Assembly: GCA_002337605.1 (NCBI GenBank)
Contig: DDGL01000004.1
Location: 1-45,586 of the forward strand
Source: Flavobacteriaceae bacterium UBA1903
Lineage (GTDB): Bacteria; Bacteroidota; Bacteroidia; Flavobacteriales; Flavobacteriaceae
Direction of reading: 5' to 3'
Length of the DNA: 45,586 bases
Shown here: in pieces, positions 34,768 to 43,019 of the stretch
How positions within the stretch are numbered: position 1 is the first letter of the stretch
Layout of the letters: each line of letters starts with the position of its first letter
Position numbers and translations under genes: made by a program
The notes under the pieces: generated by a model
Told to the model about the DNA's origin: nothing
Databases searched by the model: none
What the model saw: only the letters and a program-made list of their open reading frames with translations

Positions 34768-35778
34768 TTAAACATTATAAATATTTTTAAGGCTTTCAAT
34801 TTGTTCGGGACGGCCAATAAGGATAAGTTTAGAGTCTTTTTCTATCACAAGAGAAGGTTCGGGGTTTACCAGATAGTCTCCATTTGGTGCCTTATACCCT
34901 ATGATGCTGCATCCTGTCTTTCTTCTAATATCTAAAGATGCTATGGCTTGCTCCTTTCCCTGTGGACATACTTTTTCGAAGGGGACTTGTTCCACATTAA
35001 TACTATCTGCTTGTCCTGAAACCGAAAGGTTGTCTAAGAACTCCACTAAATCTGGTGTTACTACCAAATTGGCCATATGATCTCCTCCAATCTTGTCTGG
35101 CAGGATCACGTTATTTGCTCCCGCCAGTTTCAGTTTTTGAAAACTGGTTTCCTCGGTAGCGCGGCTTATTATTTTTAGATCGCTATTCAGCTGTCTTGCT
35201 GAGAGCACCACAAAAAGGTTGTCTGCATCGCTTGGGAGTGCACAAATTAAAGTACTTGCTTTTTTAAGCCCCGCTTGCAATAGTATTTCGTCTTCTACAG
35301 CATTACCCTCAATAAAAAGTTTTCCGTCTTTTTGCTCTCGGCTTATAATGTCCTCATTCGTTTCTATGACCACATACTCCTTATTATAGGCTTCTAATTT
35401 GTGAACGGCTTGCTTTCCATTTCTTCCGTAGCCACAAACAATAATGTGATCTTTTAAACTGTCTATTTTTTGTTGCACTTTCTTTCTTTTAAAATTACCA
35501 ATGTTGTTTTTGCTAAGAAGGTATTCTGTAATTACACTAATGGCATACCCTACAATAAAAATACTTGAAATAATTAACAGGGAGGTAAATAATTTCTCAC
35601 TTGGCGATAAATCTCTAACAGTACCATACCCTACTGTAGTAATGGTAATAACCGTCATGTAGAAGGCATCTACCCAGGAATAATCAGATAATATTTTATA
35701 CCCTAAAACCCCTACCGAAAATATAAACAACAGTAACGATAACGCAAGAGTTAATTTTGAACTATAAATTCTTTTCAT
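34768..35778 (-). CDS. Potassium channel with RCK (TrkA-N/TrkA-C) domain
   Basis: 336 residues from the ATG at 35778; an in-frame TTG at 35829 would add 17 residues (MSGKQAGIFRIIKFFTR) and cannot be excluded. Two transmembrane helices (LALSLLLFIFSVGVLGY and FTSLLIISSIFIVGYAISVI) flank a pore loop with the selectivity filter TTVGYG. A cytoplasmic Rossmann RCK domain follows (HIIVCGYGRNGKQAVHKL, then an acidic VVIETNED), and a TrkA-C domain lies at ~250-336. This is the MthK/Kch architecture of ligand-gated K+ channels in the inner membrane, involved in K+ and turgor control. The ligand is unknown. Confidence 0.92.
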   Translation of the reverse strand: MKRIYSSKLTLALSLLLFIFSVGVLGYKILSDYSWVDAFYMTVITITTVGYGTVRDLSPSEKLFTSLLIISSIFIVGYAISVITEYLLSKNNIGNFKRKKVQQKIDSLKDHIIVCGYGRNGKQAVHKLEAYNKEYVVIETNEDIISREQKDGKLFIEGNAVEDEILLQAGLKKASTLICALPSDADNLFVVLSARQLNSDLKIISRATEETSFQKLKLAGANNVILPDKIGGDHMANLVVTPDLVEFLDNLSVSGQADSINVEQVPFEKVCPQGKEQAIASLDIRRKTGCSIIGYKAPNGDYLVNPEPSLVIEKDSKLILIGRPEQIESLKNIYNV

Positions 35779-35861
35779 CCGTGTAAAAAATTTAATGATA
35801 CGGAAGATGCCTGCCTGCTTTCCGGACAAAGAATACCTAACTTATTCATATTTCGTACATT

Positions 35862-36092
35862 TCATAAATCAAAAACTGAGGTACGCTTAGTATATACTAA
35901 GTCTTTCAACCTAAGTAAAAAACCAAGGGTTAAATACACAGCAAACCAGACTCCTAACGTAGCAAAAGACACATAGATAAAAAACAGACGCACGCTCTTT
36001 ACCCGCATTCCAAGCCTATCTGCCAGACGCGATGACACATAAAAGCCATGTTTTTCGAAGTAATGCCGTATTTTATATACCAAGGTAAGCAT
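35862..36092 (-). CDS. PspC domain protein
   Basis: 76 residues with one PspC-like domain: RHYFEKHGFYVSSRLADRLGMRVKSVRLFFIY, then a transmembrane helix (SFATLGVWFAVYLTLGFLL) and a short basic tail. PspC proteins are inner-membrane partners in envelope-stress signalling in other phyla. In Flavobacteria small stand-alone versions are common and their role is not established. It lies between the DUF2851 gene and the K+ channel gene with short gaps, so the three may be cotranscribed. Confidence 0.85.
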   Translation of the reverse strand: MLTLVYKIRHYFEKHGFYVSSRLADRLGMRVKSVRLFFIYVSFATLGVWFAVYLTLGFLLRLKDLVYTKRTSVFDL

Positions 36093-36130
36093 ACCTGCAA
36101 AGTAGCAAAATTTTGATAAAGAAGAACTGT

Positions 36131-37405
36131 TTACGTTCTATTTAAAAGAGAATTGCCTACAGCACAGTCCAAGCACTTTTTTAAATCACAGTATTTATTT
36201 TTAAGCTGTATTAACGCTTGGCTGTCCATAGCGTTGTGTGCACTAGGCCGTAAGGTATTAAAGCCATGTACAATGGTATTCTCTTCTTTAGAAACGGAAG
36301 CTGCTAGTTGTATTAATTCTTCTGAAATATCTTTATTCTGACTCTGGGCATAGCAAAATTTTATAGGGATTACTGTATTTATAAGCAACAAGTCTATAAA
36401 GTTTTTGGTGAGCGTTTTTCCCCTCTTAGACGCAGGTACCCCAAAATTAAAATGCGTATTCCAATACGGGGTAGCCTTTGCATTGAAAATTTCATAAAAT
36501 TCCTCTTTTGTTTTTGATTCAAGCACAGTTGAAAATAAGTGTTCCTTTTCAGTGTACAATGCAGCCAACTGCGATAATCTTAGGGTAGGAAAATTTGGCG
36601 GACGTAGTCTGAAGAACTTAGGTGCAATTACAGAGGTATTGTCAAGTTGAAATTTATGCGTCAGGTAGGTATATTTCAATTGAAGAATTTTGAAATACTC
36701 ATCGGTTGGTTCTTTTTCAAGTAACCCTGCCTGGCCAAATAACAACGCCTCCAGATCAAATACATTTGTTCTGCATTTTTGGACAATCGAAAAATCTATC
36801 GAACTGGCAATGCTGAAAAATGATTCACCATTTACTTTTAACCCGAAGTTTTTCGCAAGCATCTGAAACAACAAGGCTTCCCAATGGTTATTATTTTGAG
36901 CTAATTGCTGAAGAATTTGCTCAGATTTCTGTTCTAAGCGTTCAAAATATAGCCGTTCCAACCAGTTTTCCAGTACGAAACCATGGACTGTATGAAACTG
37001 ACTTTCACAATTAATCCATTTTTGTTCCGTGGAAAAAAGAGTATCGTAGCTTTTTAAAGCAGCTTTCTTTACATAATTTTTAAGCTGAAGGGTATCGTAC
37101 GTCTCTTGATTTTTATTAAAAACATCGCTGTCGTGCTCCCAGACTACGTGTAGAATAATACTATCGTACGCAATATCTGTCTCATGCCCGTGCGCATACC
37201 AATCACTGGACTTTAGATGCAACTCTACATTGCCCGCCCAAAGCTGATCGTTGATCTTTACTTGTGCATTAAAAAAATCTGGCCCCGAATTAAAATTATG
37301 TTGTCCCGGATGTATCACCACCACCTCATCTCCTGTTACTGTATGCAACTTTGAAGTACAGAGTTTTTGATACTTCCACACATAATGCAGAAAATCTTCT
37401 TTCAT
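36131..37405 (-). CDS. DUF2851 family protein
   Basis: 424 residues, normal for DUF2851. The N-terminus MKEDFLHYVWKYQKL is typical of the family, as are the motif HPGQHNFNSGPDFFNAQVKI and NVELHLKSSDWYAHGHETD. The family is restricted mostly to Bacteroidota and has no proven function. The GPDF..A and E.H...SDW.H motifs hint at a nuclease-like fold, which is inference. There are cysteines near the C-terminus (CDLKKCLDCAVG). No signal peptide, so presumably cytoplasmic. Confidence 0.9.
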   Translation of the reverse strand: MKEDFLHYVWKYQKLCTSKLHTVTGDEVVVIHPGQHNFNSGPDFFNAQVKINDQLWAGNVELHLKSSDWYAHGHETDIAYDSIILHVVWEHDSDVFNKNQETYDTLQLKNYVKKAALKSYDTLFSTEQKWINCESQFHTVHGFVLENWLERLYFERLEQKSEQILQQLAQNNNHWEALLFQMLAKNFGLKVNGESFFSIASSIDFSIVQKCRTNVFDLEALLFGQAGLLEKEPTDEYFKILQLKYTYLTHKFQLDNTSVIAPKFFRLRPPNFPTLRLSQLAALYTEKEHLFSTVLESKTKEEFYEIFNAKATPYWNTHFNFGVPASKRGKTLTKNFIDLLLINTVIPIKFCYAQSQNKDISEELIQLAASVSKEENTIVHGFNTLRPSAHNAMDSQALIQLKNKYCDLKKCLDCAVGNSLLNRT

Positions 37406-37470
37406 CTTACTAAAAAAGCGGGGAGCCGTAACTGAATGAATATCAGTACTTCAAATATAAGGAAAAATAT

Positions 37471-37536
37471 ACTAGTTAATTGGTAAATTAGTATATTGGG
37501 TAAAAAACTAGTTCACTAATTTACCGATTAACTAAT
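37471..37536. repeat. 22 bp inverted repeat between the CBS-domain synthase and DUF2851 genes
   Basis: Arms 37471-37492 and 37515-37536 (core GGTAAATTAGT / ACTAATTTACC) match at 20 of 22 positions, with a 22-base loop. It lies just past the stop of the synthase gene and could serve as a terminator or RNA-stability element. Confidence 0.6.
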
Positions 37537-37543
37537 TAACTAT

Positions 37544-38902
37544 TTACAACGCACTAATAATATCGTGCTTCGTAATAATATGGTACTTTCCATCACCTAA
37601 GTCTACCAAAACGGCATTATTATTTTTGTGGATTAGCTTCGAAACCTCTTCAATCTTGGTGTCTTTCTGAACAATTGGAAACGCTTCGTGCATTACCTCT
37701 TTAATAGGAAGATTTGCGACGTCTTTATTATCCAAATACTTCCGAAGCAAATCGGTTTCGTCCAATGCACCTACGAATCCGTTGGTATCTTCCACAGGAA
37801 TTTGTGAGATTTTATAGGCTTTCATGCGCTCAATAGCGTGGCTTACCAGTTCTTCAGTACGCACAGTTATTAAAGGTTTGTCGGCATGATTTTTTATTAG
37901 ATCACTTGCCACAGTTACTTCGTCTTCTACAAAACCGCGTTCGCGCATCCACTCGTCATTATACATTTTACCTACGTATCTGCTGCCGTGATCGTGAAAT
38001 AAGACTACGACCACATCATCTTTTGTAAAATGGTCTTTTAACTGTAGTAAGCCTTTCATAGCTGCTCCAGCCGAGTTCCCTAAAAACATTCCTTCTTGTT
38101 TTGAAAGTTTCTGGGTGTATATAGCCGCGTCTTTGTCGGTTACTTTCGTAAATCCGTCAATGACTGAGAAATCTACATTTTTTGGTAAAATATCTTCTCC
38201 AATCCCTTCGGTGATGTACGGGTAGATTTCATTTTCATCAAAAACACCAGTTTCGTGGTATTTTTTAAACACACTACCATAGGTGTCAATCCCCCAGACT
38301 TTTACATCAGGGTTTTGTTCTTTCAGGTATTTCCCTACACCGCTAATGGTTCCGCCGGTACCAACGCCTACTACAAAATGAGTTACTTTTCCTTCGGTCT
38401 GTTCCCAGATTTCAGGACCTGTGCTTAAATAATGTGCTTTAGCATTACTCGGATTATCATATTGGTTTACATACCAGCTATTAGGAGTTTCTTCTGCCAG
38501 TCGTGCCGACGTGGAATAATAACTCCGTGGATCTTCTGGTGCTACGTTTGTTGGACACACAATAACCTTGCTTCCCACAGCTTTCAAAATGTCTATCTTT
38601 TCTTTACTCTGCTTGTCGCTAATAACGCATACCATTTTATAGCCTCGTACAATAGCAGCCAGGGCAAGTCCCATTCCTGTATTTCCTGAAGTTCCTTCAA
38701 TGATAGTCCCGCCAGGCTTTAAGCGACCGTCTGCTTCGGCATCATCTATCATTTGCACGGCCATACGGTCTTTTACCGAGTTGCCCGGATTAAAGGTTTC
38801 GTATTTGGCAAGTACTAAAGCTGGAATTTCTTCTGCTAATTTGTTTAGTTGAACCAAAGGTGTATTACCAATAGTTTCTAGAATGTTCTTTGCGTATTTC
38901 AT
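37544..38902 (-). CDS. PLP-dependent cystathionine beta-synthase / cysteine synthase-like enzyme with CBS domains
   Basis: 452 residues from the ATG at 38902; an in-frame TTG 9 bp upstream is less likely. The fold-type II PLP domain has NPGNSVKDRMA with the Schiff-base lysine K44, the phosphate/substrate loop GTSGNTGMGLAL and GVGTGGTISGVGKYL. A C-terminal pair of CBS domains (~330-452) begins near TVRTEELVSHAIERMKAYKISQIPV. This is the domain order of cystathionine beta-synthase, which condenses serine and homocysteine, but O-acetylserine-using homologues have the same layout. The CBS pair suggests allosteric control by an adenosyl ligand. No haem-binding N-terminal extension is present. Confidence 0.92.
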   Translation of the reverse strand: MKYAKNILETIGNTPLVQLNKLAEEIPALVLAKYETFNPGNSVKDRMAVQMIDDAEADGRLKPGGTIIEGTSGNTGMGLALAAIVRGYKMVCVISDKQSKEKIDILKAVGSKVIVCPTNVAPEDPRSYYSTSARLAEETPNSWYVNQYDNPSNAKAHYLSTGPEIWEQTEGKVTHFVVGVGTGGTISGVGKYLKEQNPDVKVWGIDTYGSVFKKYHETGVFDENEIYPYITEGIGEDILPKNVDFSVIDGFTKVTDKDAAIYTQKLSKQEGMFLGNSAGAAMKGLLQLKDHFTKDDVVVVLFHDHGSRYVGKMYNDEWMRERGFVEDEVTVASDLIKNHADKPLITVRTEELVSHAIERMKAYKISQIPVEDTNGFVGALDETDLLRKYLDNKDVANLPIKEVMHEAFPIVQKDTKIEEVSKLIHKNNNAVLVDLGDGKYHIITKHDIISAL

Positions 38903-38908
38903 AGAGCG

Positions 38909-38916
38909 CAAAGGTA
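38909..38916 (-). promoter_or_regulatory. Candidate -7 element for the CBS-domain synthase gene
   Basis: Minus strand TACCTTTG fits TAnnTTTG, with CTTG 20 bp upstream. It ends only 6 bp before the ATG, implying a leaderless or nearly leaderless mRNA. Confidence 0.45.
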
Positions 38917-38944
38917 CGATGAAGAAAAAAGAAGTACAAGGATT

Positions 38945-40183
38945 TTACTCAAACCGTATCGCCTTCACAGGAGAAATTTTAGAAATTATATAACTTGGCA
39001 GTAAAAGCATCACCAAACACAACACGAACGTACCTACGTTTAAAGCTAAAATATATCCTGCATCCAGATATACAGGAGCTTCAGTCACGTAATACGTGTC
39101 GGGGTTTAGCGGAAAAAGTTTAAAATATTTTTGTGCAAACAGCATTCCCAAACCAATCACATTACCCCAGACAAGTCCCACTACAATTAAATACATGGCG
39201 TTGTATAAAAATACTTTCCGCACGCTCCAGTCGTTGCTTCCCATGGCTTTTAAAATACCTATCATTTGAGTGCGCTCTAAAATCAGAACCAACAGCGCAG
39301 TGATCATATTAATTCCTGCTACCAGAATCATAATCCCGATGATAAGGTAGGTGTTAAAATCGAACAGGTCTATCCATTCAAAAATAGATCCGTACTTCTG
39401 GCGAATGGTCACAGCATCCAGGTCGCTCTTTATGGTTTTATATACTTCTCCTCCAACGGCATCTATATTGTCAAAATCTTCAACAAATACCTCAAAAGAG
39501 CCTATCTGGTCCTCTTCCCATTTGTTCAGGCGTTGAATATGGCGTATGTCTGCTATAAGGAATTGTTCATCAAATTGCTGAAAACCGCTGTTGTAAATCC
39601 CTACGATATCAAACCCACGTGCACGGGGTTTTTGTGCTGCGCCTTCCTGCATAAAAAAGGTAACTACTTTATCATTTAGTTTTAGACCTAGTCTTTTGGC
39701 TATATATTCTGAAATTAATACCTCTTCATTTACATCGGTTTCAGCGTATTCTGGAAGCCTTCCTTCTCGTAAAAATTCTTCAAAATACTGCCAGTTGTAA
39801 TCGGTACCAACGCCTTTTACGATGACACCTTCAAATTCTGTTGCAGTACGAATCACTGCACCTTTCTGGGCAGTAATTTGTATATGCTTAACTCCTTCAA
39901 CCTGTGTGAAATTTGGATAAAAATTCTGTTTTTTGCTAATGGGGGTTTGAGACTCGTTACTTTGGTTGGTATCGTAATTGGTAATAATAATATCGCCATT
40001 AAATGCAGATACTTTTTCACGTATCTTTTGTTGCAGGCCCATACTCGTGGCTACACTTACCAACATCATAATAATCCCAAGGGCAATTGCAGTGATCGCA
40101 ATTTTTATTATTGGCCCCGAAATACTACTTTTATAGTCTTTGGCAGCAATGATGCGCCGAGCGATGAAAAATTCGAAATTCAC
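38945..40183 (-). CDS. LolC/E-type ABC transporter permease (FtsX/MacB fold)
   Basis: 412 residues from a GTG start at 40183 (N-terminus NFEFFIARRI, as in LolC/E). Four transmembrane helices are visible: ~26-50 (IIKIAITAIALGIIMMLVSVA), ~285-305 (YLIIGIMILVAGINMITALLVL), ~330-355 and ~385-405. A large periplasmic domain lies between the first two. ILKAMGSNDWSVRKVFLYNA is the FtsX-family cytoplasmic coupling motif. Such permeases pair with an ATPase to release lipoproteins from the inner membrane; here no ATPase gene is adjacent. The role in lipoprotein sorting is inferred from family. The start is 10 bp from a divergent gene. Confidence 0.88.
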   Translation of the reverse strand: MNFEFFIARRIIAAKDYKSSISGPIIKIAITAIALGIIMMLVSVATSMGLQQKIREKVSAFNGDIIITNYDTNQSNESQTPISKKQNFYPNFTQVEGVKHIQITAQKGAVIRTATEFEGVIVKGVGTDYNWQYFEEFLREGRLPEYAETDVNEEVLISEYIAKRLGLKLNDKVVTFFMQEGAAQKPRARGFDIVGIYNSGFQQFDEQFLIADIRHIQRLNKWEEDQIGSFEVFVEDFDNIDAVGGEVYKTIKSDLDAVTIRQKYGSIFEWIDLFDFNTYLIIGIMILVAGINMITALLVLILERTQMIGILKAMGSNDWSVRKVFLYNAMYLIVVGLVWGNVIGLGMLFAQKYFKLFPLNPDTYYVTEAPVYLDAGYILALNVGTFVLCLVMLLLPSYIISKISPVKAIRFE

Positions 40184-40193
40184 AAACTAAATT

Positions 40194-41564
40194 ATGCGGT
40201 TATTACTGTTCAAAAATACCATATTAATCTTATCTCTTGCCGTTTTTTCCTGCGGAAGTACCCACACCGAAACTAATGAAGGTGATGACGGCACCCTAAA
40301 CGATATCATAAAAGCAGGAGAAGCCATTACCAAAGACGCACAACGTGATAAAGACCGGGCCGAAAAGAAAACAACCACAGAAATGGAAGTTGGATCTCTG
40401 GAAGAAGTGGGAAACCCAAATGACAATATTGTCACAGGAGCCGAACAACCGGGTGTCTATTTCCCGCTACTGAGTACTAAAAAGGTTGGAGTAGTCGCAA
40501 ACCAAACAAGTGTGATCATAGAAAAACTTGCCTCTTTTGACGAAGAGCAACCTGAAACCCAAAAAATCATAAAAACGCATCTGGTAGATTATATGCGCGA
40601 TAATGCCATAAATGTTACCAAAGTCTTTTCTCCAGAACACGGTTTTAGAGGAACAGCAGACGCCGGGGAAATAATAAAAGATGGCGTGGACACCAAAACA
40701 GGGTTGCCTATTATTTCGTTATATGGAACCAATAAAAAACCCTCCAAAACTCAACTGGAAGGGATAGATATACTCGTGTTCGACATTCAGGATGTAGGTG
40801 CCCGATTTTACACCTATATTTCCACCTTACATTATGTAATGGAAGCGTGCGCAGAGCAGGGTATTCCTTTGCTTATTTTAGACCGCCCAAACCCCAATGG
40901 ACACTACATTGACGGCCCCATTTTAGAGCCTGAATACAAAAGTTTTGTAGGCATGCACCCCGTTCCTGTAGTACACGGGATGACCATTGGCGAATACGCC
41001 CAAATGATCAATGGAGAAAAATGGTTGGCAAACGGTGTTAGCTGTGACATTACCATAATTAAAAATGAAGGCTATACCCATAAAACAGCCTATTCGCTGC
41101 CTGTAAAACCATCGCCCAACTTACCTAACGATGTTGCCATTTCCCTCTACCCCAGCCTGTGTTTTTTTGAAGGGACATTTATAAGTGCTGGTCGTGGAAC
41201 CAATATGCAGTTTCAAGTATTTGGAGCCCCATCGTTACCGGAGCGTTTTTACGATTTCACATTTACTCCTCAAGCCAACGAAGGTGCCAAGAACCCTAAA
41301 TTTAAGGGAGAAGTCTGTCGCGGAAAAGACCTCCGCAACTACCCAAAAATGGACAAACTTAATCTGGACTGGCTTATGGAGGCCTATGTTGCCAATGGAA
41401 AGAAAAAAGATTTTTTCACTTCGTTTTTCACTACGCTGGCGGGCACTAAAAAATTGCAAGATCAAATTGAAAAGGGCTTTACGGCTCGTGAAATTAGAAA
41501 AACATGGCAGGAGGGTCTAAAGAGTTATGAGAAGATGCGAAGCAACTATTTATTGTATGAGTAA
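40194..41564 (+). CDS. DUF1343 lipoprotein, NamZ-like exo-beta-N-acetylmuramidase
   Basis: 456 residues. A lipoprotein signal ends at C20 (LILSLAVFSC), followed by an acidic linker up to ~residue 80. The DUF1343 domain is clear: KKVGVVANQTS, KVFSPEHGFRG.ADAG, LPIISLYG, DILVFDIQDVGARFYTYISTL, LILDRPNPNGHYIDGP, VPVVHGMTIGEYA, and YPSLCFFEGT..S.GRGT. Family members characterised as NamZ release terminal N-acetylmuramic acid from peptidoglycan fragments, so a cell-wall recycling or scavenging role is likely. It would be membrane-anchored facing the periplasm or surface. It is divergent from the ABC permease gene with only 10 bp between start codons. Confidence 0.92.
   Translation: MRLLLFKNTILILSLAVFSCGSTHTETNEGDDGTLNDIIKAGEAITKDAQRDKDRAEKKTTTEMEVGSLEEVGNPNDNIVTGAEQPGVYFPLLSTKKVGVVANQTSVIIEKLASFDEEQPETQKIIKTHLVDYMRDNAINVTKVFSPEHGFRGTADAGEIIKDGVDTKTGLPIISLYGTNKKPSKTQLEGIDILVFDIQDVGARFYTYISTLHYVMEACAEQGIPLLILDRPNPNGHYIDGPILEPEYKSFVGMHPVPVVHGMTIGEYAQMINGEKWLANGVSCDITIIKNEGYTHKTAYSLPVKPSPNLPNDVAISLYPSLCFFEGTFISAGRGTNMQFQVFGAPSLPERFYDFTFTPQANEGAKNPKFKGEVCRGKDLRNYPKMDKLNLDWLMEAYVANGKKKDFFTSFFTTLAGTKKLQDQIEKGFTAREIRKTWQEGLKSYEKMRSNYLLYE
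40211..40218 (-). promoter_or_regulatory. Candidate -7 element for the ABC permease, inside the divergent gene
   Basis: Minus strand TATTTTTG matches TAnnTTTG and lies 28 bp upstream of the GTG at 40183, overlapping the first codons of the DUF1343 gene. Confidence 0.3.
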
Positions 41565-41596
41565 TTAAATTTGCTCTATTCTGTGGTAGTTGCGAT

Positions 41597-42091
41597 TTAC
41601 TGAGCTATCCTTCTCTTCATTTCCTCCACAATGTTAAACGCGGCAGGACAAATAGCTACATTCTTCAGGGTTAAATTAGAGATTTGCTGAAATTTCCTTC
41701 TATCGGTATGTGGAAATTCGCTACAGGCTTTTGGACGAACATCGTAAATGCTGCAATAATTATCGGCTCCCAGAAAAGCACATGGTACACTTTGTAAGAC
41801 GTAGTCATTGTCTTCATCTACCCGCAAATAAGTTTCAATAAACTGCTGTGGCTTCATTCTGAAATGTTTCGAAATACGCTCCACGTCTTTATTGGTAAAT
41901 AGTGGTCCCGTGGTTTTGCAACAATTAGCACAAGTAAGGCAATCTGTACGTTCAAACTCGGCATCGTGGAGTTCCTGCATCAACGAGTCCAGATGTTTGG
42001 GCGGCTTTTTCTTCAGCTTTGCAAAAAACTTTTTGTTCTCGTTATGTGTATCTTTGGCCTTTTGAGGGAGCTGTTGAAGGGTTTCTTCCAT
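41597..42091 (-). CDS. YkgJ-family cysteine-cluster protein
   Basis: 164 residues. The cysteines fit the CxxCxxCC...C...C...C family pattern: C51, C54, C57, C58 (CLTCANCC), C104 (VPCAFL), C113 (YCSIYDVRPKAC) and C123. The family (Pfam CxxCxxCC, YkgJ) probably binds iron or zinc, perhaps as an iron-sulfur cluster, but has no settled function. The N-terminal 40 residues are helical and lysine-rich. It is convergent with the DUF1343 gene, 32 bp apart. No signal peptide, so cytoplasmic. Confidence 0.88.
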   Translation of the reverse strand: MEETLQQLPQKAKDTHNENKKFFAKLKKKPPKHLDSLMQELHDAEFERTDCLTCANCCKTTGPLFTNKDVERISKHFRMKPQQFIETYLRVDEDNDYVLQSVPCAFLGADNYCSIYDVRPKACSEFPHTDRRKFQQISNLTLKNVAICPAAFNIVEEMKRRIAQ

Positions 42092-42095
42092 ACTG

Positions 42096-42103
42096 CAAAA
42101 GTA
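42096..42103 (-). promoter_or_regulatory. Candidate -7 element for the YkgJ-family gene
   Basis: Minus strand TACTTTTG fits TAnnTTTG and ends 4 bp before the ATG at 42091, again predicting a leaderless transcript. Confidence 0.4.
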
Positions 42104-42181
42104 GAAAAACGAAAATTGAAAATTGAAATTAGAACTAAAATTTCACCCTGTTAACCAACTCACCAACACCCCAATTAACTA

Positions 42182-42892
42182 ATGACCGACCTCCTGGGAA
42201 AAGCTTTACTGGATTACCACAACGGAAAGTATACCGAAGACCTCATCACTTCAACAAATATAAGTGAAGACGACGAACTACCCCTTCCCTATCTTTTCCG
42301 GAATTTTGCTGAAATGCCCAAACTGGAGCAATTCGCCTTAAAAAAATGCCGTGGAACCATTTTGGATGTAGGATGTGGTGCCGGAAGCCATTCGTTGTGG
42401 TTACAAGAAAAAGGGTTTCAGGTGAAAGCGATAGATATTTCAGCGGGGGCCATCGAAGTTGCCAGAGCACGTGGGATTCAAAAAACGGAGCAAACCCACA
42501 TTTTAGCTATTTCAGAAGAAAAATTTGATACGATTTTGCTATTGATGAATGGCACTGGAATTTTTGAAACGGTGGAAAAAACCAATAAGTACCTTCAGCA
42601 TTTAAAAAGTATTCTAAATCCAAACGGACAAATCCTCATAGACTCCAGTGACCTTCAATATATGTATGACCGAAATGACGATGGTAGTATCTGGGTACCA
42701 CAGGAGCGCTATTACGGCGAACTGGAATTCACCATGAGTTACAAGGGTGAAACTACCCCAACTTTCCCTTGGCTCTACCTGCACGAAGCCTTATGTAAGC
42801 AATTGGCCGAAGCAAACGGATTAACATTCGGAATTTTAAAAAGAGGTGAAAACTTCGATTACCTGGCGAGACTTACCGCCTCAAATAACTAA
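42182..42892 (+). CDS. Class I SAM-dependent methyltransferase
   Basis: 236 residues. The Rossmann motif I is ILDVGCGAGSHSLWL (60-74), the acidic end of strand 2 is KAIDIS (~83-88), and LNPNGQILIDSSDL is the post-III segment. This marks a class I methyltransferase of the Methyltransf_25/11 type. An N-terminal ~50 residues (LLGKALLDYHNGKYTED...LFRNFAEMP) precede the core and may set substrate specificity. The substrate cannot be told from the sequence; a small molecule is more likely than RNA, as no RNA-binding domain is seen. It is a single gene, divergent from the YkgJ-family gene. Confidence 0.9.
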   Translation: MTDLLGKALLDYHNGKYTEDLITSTNISEDDELPLPYLFRNFAEMPKLEQFALKKCRGTILDVGCGAGSHSLWLQEKGFQVKAIDISAGAIEVARARGIQKTEQTHILAISEEKFDTILLLMNGTGIFETVEKTNKYLQHLKSILNPNGQILIDSSDLQYMYDRNDDGSIWVPQERYYGELEFTMSYKGETTPTFPWLYLHEALCKQLAEANGLTFGILKRGENFDYLARLTASNN

Positions 42893-42990
42893 AAAAGTGA
42901 AAGTTTCAGGTGTATTAACCGACTGTAAACGAAATTCAGAAAAAAAGCGTTAAAAATAGGTGGGCTATTTCCATACTACCATATTTACGC

Positions 42991-42998
42991 TATGTTTG
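42991..42998 (+). promoter_or_regulatory. Candidate -7 element for the metalloprotease gene
   Basis: TATGTTTG matches TAnnTTTG, 21 bp before the ATG at 43020. Confidence 0.45.
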
Positions 42999-43019
42999 CT
43001 AAAATTTCCAAATAAATAG

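Noticed and set aside
38903..38911. TTG start extending the CBS-domain synthase by three codons
   Set aside because: The extension overlaps a candidate -7 element, and the ATG at 38902 gives the usual N-terminus of the family.
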